Source of the DNA: Pseudomonas sichuanensis | Lineage (GTDB): Bacteria; Pseudomonadota; Gammaproteobacteria; Pseudomonadales; Pseudomonadaceae | DNA length: 64,000 nucleotides | Direction: 5' to 3' | NCBI RefSeq assembly: GCF_003231305.1 | Contig: NZ_QKVM01000001.1 | Location: 124,001 to 188,000 of the forward strand | Part shown: one piece after another, positions 34,328 through 41,899 of the stretch | How the letters are laid out: every line of letters begins with the position of its first letter | Position numbering within the stretch: the stretch's first letter is position 1 | The notes under the pieces: model-generated | Told to the model about the DNA's origin: nothing | The model's input: the letters and a program-made list of their open reading frames with translations, nothing else | Database searches by the model: none | Made by a program: the position numbers and the translations under genes

Positions 34328-35506
34328 ATGAACGAAGTCGTCATCGTCGCCGCCACCCGCACTGCCATCGGCAGTTTCCAGGGGGCGCTGGCCAACCTGT
34401 CCGCCGTCGAACTGGGCGCTGCGGTGATCCGCCAGTTGTTGGCCCAGACCCAGCTGGACCCGGCCCAGGTCGACGAAGTGATCCTCGGCCAGGTGCTTAC
34501 CGCCGGCGCCGGGCAGAACCCCGCCCGCCAGGCCGCGGTCAAGGCCGGCCTGCCCTATGAAGTGCCGGCACTCACTCTGAACAAAGTCTGCGGCTCGGGC
34601 CTCAAGGCCCTGCACCTGGCTGCCCAGGCCATCCGCTGCGGCGACGCCGAGGTAGTGATCGCCGGCGGCCAGGAGAACATGAGCCTGGCGCCCTACGTGC
34701 TGCCCTCGGCCCGCACCGGCCAACGCATGGGCCATGGCCAGCTGGTCGACAGCATGATCACCGACGGCCTGTGGGACGCCTTCAACGACTACCACATGGG
34801 CATCACCGCCGAGAACCTGGTGGACAAGTACGGCCTCAGCCGCGAGCAGCAGGACGCCTTCGCCGCCGAGTCGCAGCGCAAGGCCGTGGCCGCCATCGAA
34901 GCCGGACGCTTCAAGGATGAGATCACCCCGATCCACATCCCGCAGAAAAAAGGCGAGCCGCTGGTGTTCGACACCGACGAGCAGCCCCGCGCCGGCACTA
35001 CCGCCGAATCCCTCGGCAAGCTGCGCGCCGCGTTCAAGAAAGACGGCAGCGTCACCGCCGGCAACGCCTCCAGCCTCAACGACGGCGCCGCTGCGGTGCT
35101 GCTGATGAGCGCCAGCAAAGCCAAGGCCCTGGGCCTGCCGGTGCTGGCCAAGATCGCAGCCTACGCCAGTGCCGGCGTGGACCCGGCGATCATGGGCATC
35201 GGCCCGGTGTCGGCCACCCAACGCTGCCTGGCCAAGGCCGGCTGGCAGCTGGGCGAGCTTGACCTGATCGAGGCCAACGAAGCCTTTGCCGCCCAGGCGC
35301 TGGCGGTGGGCAAGCAGTTGGAGTGGGATGCGGCCAAGGTCAACGTCAACGGCGGCGCCATTGCCCTGGGCCACCCGATCGGTGCGTCGGGCTGCCGGGT
35401 GCTGGTGACCTTGCTGCATGAAATGATCAAGCGCGATGCCAAAAAAGGCCTGGCCACCCTGTGCATCGGTGGTGGCCAGGGTGTGGCGTTGGCGATCGAG
35501 CGGTAA
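34328..35506 (+). CDS. Acetyl-CoA acetyltransferase (thiolase)
   Basis: A 392-aa biosynthetic-type thiolase. The acyl-enzyme Cys is in [10 protein letters not shown] (Cys88), with base His in [11 protein letters not shown] (about 349) and Cys in LCIGGGQG (about 379). It condenses two acetyl-CoA to acetoacetyl-CoA or reverses this, which would use acetoacetate from homogentisate breakdown elsewhere in the window. ATG 34328 begins the conserved [15 protein letters not shown]; an in-frame ATG at 34232 is not supported. Monocistronic; phaA- and atoB-type paralogues cannot be told apart here. Confidence 0.92.
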   Translation: MNEVVIVAATRTAIGSFQGALANLSAVELGAAVIRQLLAQTQLDPAQVDEVILGQVLTAGAGQNPARQAAVKAGLPYEVPALTLNKVCGSGLKALHLAAQAIRCGDAEVVIAGGQENMSLAPYVLPSARTGQRMGHGQLVDSMITDGLWDAFNDYHMGITAENLVDKYGLSREQQDAFAAESQRKAVAAIEAGRFKDEITPIHIPQKKGEPLVFDTDEQPRAGTTAESLGKLRAAFKKDGSVTAGNASSLNDGAAAVLLMSASKAKALGLPVLAKIAAYASAGVDPAIMGIGPVSATQRCLAKAGWQLGELDLIEANEAFAAQALAVGKQLEWDAAKVNVNGGAIALGHPIGASGCRVLVTLLHEMIKRDAKKGLATLCIGGGQGVALAIER

Positions 35507-35511
35507 TCGCA

Positions 35512-35619
35512 ATCGCGGGGCAAGCCCGCTCCCACGCAAAAAAGTGCGCCCCTGATGTTGAACGCAAATCCAATTTCAAGGGCGCGGCATCATTCGTGGG
35601 AGCGGGCTTGCCCCGCGAT
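35512..35619. repeat. REP pair, type B
   Basis: ATCGCGGGGCAAGCCCGCTC and inverse GGAGCGGGCTTGCCCCGCGA about 55 bp apart between convergent genes. Confidence 0.9.
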
Positions 35620-35642
35620 AAGGCTGCCGCTTAAGGCTGACC

Positions 35643-36350
35643 TCAGAACCGCTCGTCGCGCAGCGCCGGCAAGGTGATGTCACGCACATAGCTGGCAGCG
35701 GACAGGCTCAGCATCATCCGGCACACCTGCACCACATCGTGCAGCGGGATCAGCGAACCTTCTCCGCGCTGCTCGGCCTGGGCCAACGGTACATCCAGCC
35801 CGTCCTCGGTGTTGAGGTAGCCCAGGTTCAGGCAACTCACCCCCAACCCCTGCTCGCGGAACCCTTCGCGCAAGGTTTCGGCAATACCGCGCAAGCCGAA
35901 CTTGCTGGCACCGAAGGTGACCTCCGGCCGCCCACTCCCCGGCAAAGCCGAGGTCGACCCGGTGAGGATGATGCGTGGCCGCGCGCTGTCGAGCAGCACC
36001 GGCAACAACCGTTTGATCAGCAGCAACGGCGCCGTGAGGTTGGTGGCGACCATGCGTTCGATCTGCCCATCGTCATCGTCGAGGAAGCTGTAGCCGTCCT
36101 CGAACGCCCGCGCCTCCCAGATCCCGACGTTGTACACCAGCACGTCCAGCCCCTCTCCGGCGACCGCCTCGTGGATCGCCGCCGCGGCCTGGCGCGGCTG
36201 GCCGAGGTCGGCCTCGATCCAGCGTACCGCCGCCGGCAGCGCTTCAGGCCGGGTACGCGACACGCCAATCAGCGTATCGCCCGCCTGGCCCAGGCCCTCG
36301 ACCAGTGCCTTGCCCAATCCCTTGCTCGCACCCACCACTAGAATTCGCAT
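35643..36350 (-). CDS. Short-chain dehydrogenase/reductase
   Basis: A 235-aa SDR starting MRILVVGASKGLGKALVEGL (NADP-type loop GASKGLG). YNVGIW replaces NNAG, the Ser is in LTGSTSAL, and the usual Y-x-x-x-K site reads FGASKFGL, so the catalytic Tyr is replaced by Phe. The protein may be inactive as a dehydrogenase or use another residue. Function unknown; monocistronic. Confidence 0.72.
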   Translation of the reverse strand: MRILVVGASKGLGKALVEGLGQAGDTLIGVSRTRPEALPAAVRWIEADLGQPRQAAAAIHEAVAGEGLDVLVYNVGIWEARAFEDGYSFLDDDDGQIERMVATNLTAPLLLIKRLLPVLLDSARPRIILTGSTSALPGSGRPEVTFGASKFGLRGIAETLREGFREQGLGVSCLNLGYLNTEDGLDVPLAQAEQRGEGSLIPLHDVVQVCRMMLSLSAASYVRDITLPALRDERF

Positions 36351-36426
36351 CGAATCACTCCCTATGGTTTGCGCCAGATAGTACCCTGCCCCACCCCGTA
36401 ATTCAGTCGCAAATACCAGGACGCCC

Positions 36427-37383
36427 GTGGACAGAGAGCAACTCGAACGCCAGCAGATCCCCGTTTACTTCATCGCCGTGGTGCTCGCCGCCGCCGTCGG
36501 CCTGCTGGCGCCTTCGGCGGCCCGGCCGCTGGAGCTGCTGGTGACCCCGGCCATCGCCGTGCTGATGTACGCGATGTTCCTGCAGATCCCCTTTCTCGAC
36601 CTACGCGCCGGGCTTGGCAACCGGCGCTTCATGGGCGCGCTGCTGCTGGCCAACTTCGTGCTGGTGCCACTGCTGGTGTGGGCCGCTACCCGTGGCTTGG
36701 TCGACCACCCCGCCGTGCTGGTCGGCGCGCTGCTGGTGCTGCTGACACCCTGCATCGACTACGTGGTGGTGTTCACCCACCTGGGCAAGGGCGAGTCGCG
36801 CCTGACCCTGGCCGCCACGCCGGTGCTGTTGCTGGTGCAACTGGCGCTGCTGCCGCTGTACCTGGCGCTGATGCTCGGCGGCGCCCAGCAGGTGGACATC
36901 TCGGTGGCGCCGTTCGTGGAAGCCTTCGTGCTGCTGATCGTGCTGCCGCTGTTGCTGGCCGTGGCCACCAGCGGCGGGGCCCGGCGTTCGCCGCTGATTG
37001 CGCGCTGGAACGACGCCTGGGCCTGGCTGCCGGTACCGGCCATGGCGTTGGTGCTGATCGCGGTGATCGGTTCGCAGATTGGCGTGGTGGTTGCGCGGCT
37101 GGATGCGTTGCTGCCGGTGCTGCCGGTGTATGTCGGCTTCGCTTTGCTGGCACCGGTGCTTGGCTGGGCGGCGGCGCGGCTGCTGCGGTTATCCACAGGC
37201 GAGGCGCGGGCGGTGACCTTCAGTGCAGCGACGCGTAATTCGCTGGTGGTGTTGCCGTTGGCGTTGGCGCTGCCGGAGCCGATCCGTGCGCTGGCGGCGG
37301 CGGCGGTGATTACCCAGACGCTGGTGGAGTTGGTCAGTGAACTGATCTATATCCGCGTGGTGCCGGCGTTGGTGCGGCGGTAG
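36427..37383 (+). CDS. BASS-superfamily transporter (arsenite/ACR3-like or bile-acid:Na+ symporter-like)
   Basis: A 318-aa membrane protein with nine to ten hydrophobic helices. MYAMFLQIPF (helix 2) and LTPCIDYVVVFTHLGKGESR (helix 4, with a Cys) resemble the ACR3 arrangement, in which the helix-4 cysteine matters for arsenite export. No arsR or arsC is near, so another substrate is possible. GTG start at 36427 (MDREQLERQQIP) is the first plausible start. Confidence 0.7.
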   Translation: MDREQLERQQIPVYFIAVVLAAAVGLLAPSAARPLELLVTPAIAVLMYAMFLQIPFLDLRAGLGNRRFMGALLLANFVLVPLLVWAATRGLVDHPAVLVGALLVLLTPCIDYVVVFTHLGKGESRLTLAATPVLLLVQLALLPLYLALMLGGAQQVDISVAPFVEAFVLLIVLPLLLAVATSGGARRSPLIARWNDAWAWLPVPAMALVLIAVIGSQIGVVVARLDALLPVLPVYVGFALLAPVLGWAAARLLRLSTGEARAVTFSAATRNSLVVLPLALALPEPIRALAAAAVITQTLVELVSELIYIRVVPALVRR

Positions 37384-37410
37384 GGCCTGTAACTTCGCTC
37401 AGTTCGAGCT

Positions 37411-37522
37411 CGCTGGGGCCGCTTCGCAGCCCTTTCGCGGCACAAGGCCGCTCCTACAGGGGATCGCGGCCACCTGTAGGAGCGGCCTTGTGCCGCGAAA
37501 GGGGCGCGAAGCGGCCCCAGCG
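37411..37522. repeat. REP pair, type A
   Basis: CCTTTCGCGGCACAAGGCCG and inverse CGGCCTTGTGCCGCGAAAGG, extended by CGCTGGGGCCGC / GCGGCCCCAGCG at the outer ends, giving a near-perfect long palindrome between convergent genes. Confidence 0.92.
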
Positions 37523-37532
37523 TTAGTAACCG

Positions 37533-38057
37533 TCAACTCAGCTGCAGCCGCCACTGCCCGTAATGACTGAAGCGCACACGGGCCAAGGGCGGTACATCAA
37601 TGCGCTGAAAGGACGCCAACGGCGCCCCCAGCGCATGCAACATCGCGGCGCGGATGACAAAGGGATGGGTGATGGCGATCCACTCACCCTCGGCCAGGGC
37701 ACTGTCCATCCACTGGGCGACGCGCTGGCACAGCGCGGCGATCGATTCGCCACCATGGGGTGCCGCCTGCGGGTCGCTGAGCCACAACTGCAGCGCCTGC
37801 TCGTCCAGTTGCTTGAGCGGCATGCCCTTCCAGTTGCCCAGGTCGCAGTCGCGCAAGCCTTCGTCGACCGTCACGGCCAAACCCTCGGCAGTCTGCCGGG
37901 CGCGTAGCTCGGGGGCGCTCAGGTAGCGGGCGGTTGTGGATAACTCGCCCAGCGGCCCTGGTGCTTCAAGCAGCGGCTCGTCATCCAGGGCAAAGCGCCC
38001 CACCCGCTGCGCTTCGGTGCGGGCGTGGCAGATCAGGGTCAGCTGGGTGGGCTTCAT
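37533..38057 (-). CDS. Histidine-phosphatase-fold protein with altered RHG motif
   Basis: A 174-aa protein. The N-terminal LTLICHARTEAQR stands where phosphatases have L-x-x-x-R-H-G-x-T; the His is kept but Arg becomes Cys and Gly becomes Ala. APELRARQTAEGL, LRDCDLGNWKG, PHGGESIAALCQRV and AITHPFVIRAAM match the later family motifs, including the second His. Activity may be weak or on an unusual substrate. ATG 38057 starts MKPTQLTLICH. It lies 58 bp downstream of the MetE-N-like gene on the same strand and may share its transcript. Confidence 0.75.
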   Translation of the reverse strand: MKPTQLTLICHARTEAQRVGRFALDDEPLLEAPGPLGELSTTARYLSAPELRARQTAEGLAVTVDEGLRDCDLGNWKGMPLKQLDEQALQLWLSDPQAAPHGGESIAALCQRVAQWMDSALAEGEWIAITHPFVIRAAMLHALGAPLASFQRIDVPPLARVRFSHYGQWRLQLS

Positions 38058-38115
38058 GGCAGGCCGTGCTGGTCGCGGTGGAACCTGCGATGTTGCCTGA
38101 ATGATCGCGGGGCTG

Positions 38116-39210
38116 CTACGCAGCGCACAGCCGGGTGGCTTCGGGCTGCTCAAGGGCTTTGGTCAGCGTTGCCACTGCCTGGCACTTCTGCACGGCGAAG
38201 GCCAGCCCGCTGTTCGGTTCATCATCGTGCTCCACCGAGCTGTGCAGCAACGCACACGACGGCGCAACCCACAGCCGATCACCCAGGCGCTCATGGGCGT
38301 GGCGCAGCACATCCAGCGCCTGCTCCAGCTCGCAGTGCCCAGCATGGTGGCCGTTGACCACGCCCAGCGACAGCACCTTGTAGGCCGGCAGGCGGTCGAG
38401 CAGGGTCGGGAACTGGTCCGGGGCGCGCACCAGGTCGACGTGCAGGCCATCGACCGGCAGGTTGGCGGCCAGGCCGAGGTTGGCGTCCAGGCCACCGAAG
38501 TAGGTGGCGATCAGCTTTTTCAGCGGGGCGCGCTGGAGGATGTTGTAGGTGCGCTCGTAGGCGTTCTTCCAGTCCTGCGGCAGCTCCAGGGCAAGGATCG
38601 GCTCATCGATCTGCACCCATTCCACACCTTGTGCCGCCAGGCGGTTCAAGACCTGGTCGTACAGCGGCAACAGGCGGTCGAGCAGGTCCAGCTTGTCGAA
38701 CTCGTCGCCCTTGGCCTTGCCCAGCCACAGGTAGGTCAGCGGGCCGATCACCACCGGCTTGACCGCGTGGCCCAGGGCCTGGGCTTCTTCGACTTCCTCG
38801 AACAACTGCTCCCAGTTCAGGGCGAATTGCTGGTCAGCGGTGAATTCGGGGGCCAGGTAGTGATCATTGGTGTCGAACCACTGGGCCACGCCCTGGGCCT
38901 CGGCGCCCTGGGCTATGGCGAACAGGGTTTGCAGCGTCGGCCTGGCAGCGTCCTTGGCCTTGAAGCGCTCAGGGATCACGCCGAAGGTCAGCGAGTGGGT
39001 CAGCACCTGGTCATGCCAGGCAAAGTCGCCGACCGGCAGCAGCTCGATACCGGCGGCCTTCTGCGCCTGCCAATGCGCAGCGCGCAGGCCACGGCCCACG
39101 GCACGCAGACCGGCCTCGTCCAGCTCGCCCTTGCAGAACGCCGCCTGGGCTTGCTTGAGCTCAGGGTTGCGGCCGATGCAGGGGAAACCCAGGTTGTGTG
39201 CCAGTGCCAT
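38116..39210 (-). CDS. Stand-alone MetE N-terminal domain (truncated cobalamin-independent methionine synthase)
   Basis: A 364-aa protein that matches only the N-terminal half of MetE (about 750-770 aa): LGFPCIGRNPELKQAQ, LLPVGDFAWHDQVL, KPVVIGPLTYLWLGK, WVQIDEPILALELP, GLHVDLVRAPDQ and LWVAPSCALLHS. It ends with a TAG codon near E. coli residue 370, at the linker between domains. The C-terminal catalytic domain with the zinc ligands (His, two Cys) is absent, and nothing like it follows. Relative to E. coli MetE, Arg12 is Cys and Arg17 of the folate-binding segment is Pro. No frameshift is seen in the 364 codons, so it could be a working domain protein rather than decay. It cannot itself be a methionine synthase. 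Confidence 0.85.
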   Translation of the reverse strand: MALAHNLGFPCIGRNPELKQAQAAFCKGELDEAGLRAVGRGLRAAHWQAQKAAGIELLPVGDFAWHDQVLTHSLTFGVIPERFKAKDAARPTLQTLFAIAQGAEAQGVAQWFDTNDHYLAPEFTADQQFALNWEQLFEEVEEAQALGHAVKPVVIGPLTYLWLGKAKGDEFDKLDLLDRLLPLYDQVLNRLAAQGVEWVQIDEPILALELPQDWKNAYERTYNILQRAPLKKLIATYFGGLDANLGLAANLPVDGLHVDLVRAPDQFPTLLDRLPAYKVLSLGVVNGHHAGHCELEQALDVLRHAHERLGDRLWVAPSCALLHSSVEHDDEPNSGLAFAVQKCQAVATLTKALEQPEATRLCAA

Positions 39211-39267
39211 GTTCGTGTCCCTAGATGCTTGAAATTGAATGAGGGCATTCTGCTGGGGCTGAAGAGG

Positions 39268-39291
39268 TGAGACAAACTCATAAAATTTGAG
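39268..39291. promoter_or_regulatory. Possible LysR/MetR-type operator
   Basis: TGAGACAAACTCATAAAATTTGAG forms two overlapping dyads sharing the CTCA at 39277-39280, 58-81 bp upstream of the MetE-N start. Resemblance to MetR sites is partial (G/C at the fourth and tenth positions). Confidence 0.35.
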
Positions 39292-39337
39292 ATGAAATCA
39301 AGATTTGCTCATGATCCTATGCCAGGCTCGGCCTTGC

Positions 39338-39414
39338 TGGCCCTATCGCTGGCAAGCCAGCTCCCACAAGGCCTGCGAGGCCCCTGTGGGAGCCGGCTTG
39401 CCGGCGATGAGGCC
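39338..39414. repeat. Diverged REP pair (type B variant)
   Basis: TATCGCTGGCAAGCCAGCTC and inverse GGAGCCGGCTTGCCGGCGAT. Same architecture as type B but with CTGGCAAGCCAG cores. Confidence 0.8.
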
Positions 39415-39529
39415 ATTGGGATCAACCCAGAATGTCTCAATCAACACACTCCCCCGCGCAACCAGACATGCCCCGCGCGCCAATCTGCGCCACACTGCCA
39501 CCCTGCCCAAACCCGGTAGCCCGCACACC

Positions 39530-41080
39530 ATGAGCCTGCTGAAAACGACCCTGGACGCCAACGCCTTCGCCTGCATCCTCGAGTTCGTCCCCAAGCCCAG
39601 CGCCGAGCGCTTCGCCACGCTGGACACCCTCATGGCCCGCACCCAGCTGTGCGGCTGGCCGCTGACCGTGGCCATCGGCGACCGCGTCGGCAGCACCCTG
39701 GACATGTCGCCGCTGGACGCCTTCGCCAGCCTGGCCGAACCCGTCCCCGCCCTGCTGCACTTCTCTGGCAAGGACCGCGAACGCCGCGACCTGCTCGCCC
39801 AGTTGCAGCGCATGGACGCCGCCGGCCTGGACCAGTTGCTGGTACTGACCGGCGACCGCCTGCCCGGCCACAACCCAGGCCAGCACCCGGTGCGCTACCT
39901 CGAATCCGTCGCCGCGCTGCAGATCGTGCGCCAGGCCCGCCCGCACTGGCTGCTGGCCGCCGCCCTCAACCCGTTCAAGTACCAGGAAGCCGAGGACGGT
40001 GCGCAGTATTTCAAGGCCGAGAAGAAACTGGCCGCGGGTGCCGACCTGTTCATCCTGCAGCTGGGTTTCGACATCGAGAAACACCAGGAAGCCTACGACT
40101 GGATGCAGCGCCAGCCCGGGCCGAAGCCGCTGATGGCCTGCATCATGGCGCTGACCGAAGGCCGCGCCGGCATGCTCGATCACGTCGCCGGGGTGACCGT
40201 TACGCCGTCGATGCGCGCATTGCTGGCGGCAGAAACCGCGGTGTCCAAGCAGTACGCCAAGGACCGCGCCAACCAGCGCCTGGCCTTGCAAGTGATCGGC
40301 CTGAAGTTGATGGGCTATGCCGGCGTGCACCTGTCCGGCATTCATGATGTCGCCCAGTTCGAAGCACTGGAGCAGACGATCAATGAACTGCAACCGCTGT
40401 TCACGACGCTCCAGGATTGGATGCCCGCCTGGCAGGCGGCCTGGCAGGAACCTGGCCTGCCAGCCGTCACCTTCCACCCGCCCGGGCACGCCTGGCGCCT
40501 CGGCCAACGGCAGATCACCGCGTCGAAAAAAGAGAAAGCCCGTTACCACCTGCTGGCAGCGATACACCATCAACTGTTCAGCCGCACCACGCCACTGAGC
40601 AAAGCCTTCGGCTGGGCCGTGACCCGACCGCTATGGCGCAACCCGACGGCAGCGCAATGGCTGCATCAGCTGGAACGGCGCATCAAACGGCCGATGGTGG
40701 GCTGCGATACCTGCGGCAGTTGCCGGCTGGAGGACACCCTGTACATCTGCCCCGAGACCTGCCCCAAAGGGCTGGCGAACGGGCCATGCGGCGGGACCCG
40801 CCTGGACCGCTGCGAGTTTGGCGACCGAGAGTGCGTACACAGCGCCAAGTACCGACTGGCGGTGGGTGTGGGGCGGACCGAGGTGCTGACCGAGCGGCTG
40901 ATCCCCTGCGTGCAGGTAGAGAACCGACATCGCAGTTCGTGGCCGGTGTGGTTCGAGGCTGGGACACCACAACCTCATGATCCCACACCGAGGAACGAAG
41001 TCGATGAGGCCCTGCTTGCCACGACACCTGAGCGCAAGGCTGCGCCCCGGCGGGTGAAGGCCACGCTGGAAGATCTGTAG
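39530..41080 (+). CDS. Methylenetetrahydrofolate reductase with MetV-type (MTHFR_C) Cys-rich domain
   Basis: A 516-aa protein. Residues about 10-300 look like a MetF TIM barrel: CILEFVPKPSAERF (Glu in the place of the catalytic Glu of MetF), LDQLLVLTGDRLPG, LNPFKYQEAEDG and FILQLGFDIEKH. Residues about 375-470 carry the MTHFR_C cluster GCDTCGSCRLEDTLYICPE, then CPKGLANGPCGGTR and CEFGDREC, with eight or more Cys suited to Fe-S or zinc. In acetogens the equivalent domain is the separate protein MetV. The protein would reduce methylene-THF to methyl-THF, perhaps with an electron donor other than NADH. It is divergent from the MetE-N-like gene. ATG 39530 starts MSLLKTTLDANAF. Confidence 0.8.
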   Translation: MSLLKTTLDANAFACILEFVPKPSAERFATLDTLMARTQLCGWPLTVAIGDRVGSTLDMSPLDAFASLAEPVPALLHFSGKDRERRDLLAQLQRMDAAGLDQLLVLTGDRLPGHNPGQHPVRYLESVAALQIVRQARPHWLLAAALNPFKYQEAEDGAQYFKAEKKLAAGADLFILQLGFDIEKHQEAYDWMQRQPGPKPLMACIMALTEGRAGMLDHVAGVTVTPSMRALLAAETAVSKQYAKDRANQRLALQVIGLKLMGYAGVHLSGIHDVAQFEALEQTINELQPLFTTLQDWMPAWQAAWQEPGLPAVTFHPPGHAWRLGQRQITASKKEKARYHLLAAIHHQLFSRTTPLSKAFGWAVTRPLWRNPTAAQWLHQLERRIKRPMVGCDTCGSCRLEDTLYICPETCPKGLANGPCGGTRLDRCEFGDRECVHSAKYRLAVGVGRTEVLTERLIPCVQVENRHRSSWPVWFEAGTPQPHDPTPRNEVDEALLATTPERKAAPRRVKATLEDL

Positions 41081-41142
41081 GGCCGCATCGGCACGCTCAC
41101 TCGGCCGTGCTAGCCTGTGGCTTTCCCGCCCGCGCGTGCCCC

Positions 41143-41892
41143 ATGATCTGCCTTATCGACGATGGAATCGCCCCCGACACGCTCCCCCATGGCTTTGTGG
41201 CAGGTGGCATCAATTTCTCCGACGACGGCGCCGAGCACCAGTTCCAGGCTGGCCCACACAGCCACGGTAGCGCCATGGCGCAAACCCTGTTCGAAACCTG
41301 CCCGCATGGGCGCGTGTTCGTGGTCAGGCTGCTGGACCGGCACGGTCATCTGAACGACGTCGAACGCCTGACCACGGTGTTCGCCTGGCTGGTTCGGCAA
41401 CGGGCAGCATTGGGCATCACGCTGGTGTGCGCACCGCTGGCAGACAACGCCTTGCACACCACCGACGAGGCCTTTCGCCAAACGCCGCTGGCCGAGCATG
41501 TGGCGCAGCTGCGCAGGGCTGGCGTGCCAACACTGATGCCAGCAGGCAACCGCAACGCATCGTCCAGCGCTATCGACCGGCCAGGCATGGCCTGGCCCGC
41601 CATCCTCAGGGAGGTGATCAGCGTCGGCGCGTTGTCAGGCGATCACGGCCACAGCCTGCACGACACCAGCAAACGCCTTGCAGCCAGCCCCGACAGCCCG
41701 TGCGCGACCACCTTGTTCACCCACCCCGGCAGCCCGGGGCAAACCAGCGGGGCGACCGCACGGGCCGCCGGCGTCATGGCTGCCGCACAACTGCGCTGTC
41801 CCGGCATCACCGTGCAAGCCTGCCTGGACCAGCTGTGCCGCCCCTGGGTGGACCAACATGGGCAGCCCTGGCCCATGCTGGTCGATGCCTAG
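41143..41892 (+). CDS. Compact subtilase (S8 family) without signal or propeptide
   Basis: A 249-aa subtilisin-like protein. The full catalytic set can be placed: Asp in ICLIDDGIAPD (about 6-7), His in HSHGSAMAQTLFE (about 42), oxyanion Asn in LMPAGNRNASS and Ser in QTSGATARAAGVMAA, which aligns with GTSMATPHVAG. There is no signal peptide or inhibitory prodomain, so it should act in the cytosol. That resembles maturation proteases such as QhpE of the quinohemoprotein amine dehydrogenase system, but no qhp gene is near. ATG 41143 starts just before the first strand; a GTG at 41107 is possible. It is convergent with the 1172-aa gene, 7 bp apart. Confidence 0.75.
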   Translation: MICLIDDGIAPDTLPHGFVAGGINFSDDGAEHQFQAGPHSHGSAMAQTLFETCPHGRVFVVRLLDRHGHLNDVERLTTVFAWLVRQRAALGITLVCAPLADNALHTTDEAFRQTPLAEHVAQLRRAGVPTLMPAGNRNASSSAIDRPGMAWPAILREVISVGALSGDHGHSLHDTSKRLAASPDSPCATTLFTHPGSPGQTSGATARAAGVMAAAQLRCPGITVQACLDQLCRPWVDQHGQPWPMLVDA

Positions 41893-41899
41893 GCCCCCG

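Larger units (their letters stand above)
39211..39529. other. Divergent intergenic region between MetE-N and MetF-MetV-type genes
   Basis: The left part (39211-39310) is AT-richer and holds two overlapping palindromes, TGAG-ACAAA-CTCA at 39268-39280 and CTCA-TAAAATT-TGAG at 39277-39291. The first is similar to the MetR form TGAA-N5-TTCA. The right part is a diverged REP pair (39338-39414), then 115 bp without visible features before the reductase gene. Confidence 0.6.

Noticed and set aside
36427..37383. Definite arsenite exporter
   Set aside because: Helix-4 Cys fits ACR3, but no arsR, arsC or arsH is adjacent and BASS proteins have varied substrates, so only a superfamily call is made.
38041..38115. 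Frameshifted remainder of metE after the stop at 38116
   Set aside because: Reading all minus-strand frames in the short spacer gives nothing resembling the MetE C-terminal domain, and the next gene starts within 58 bp.
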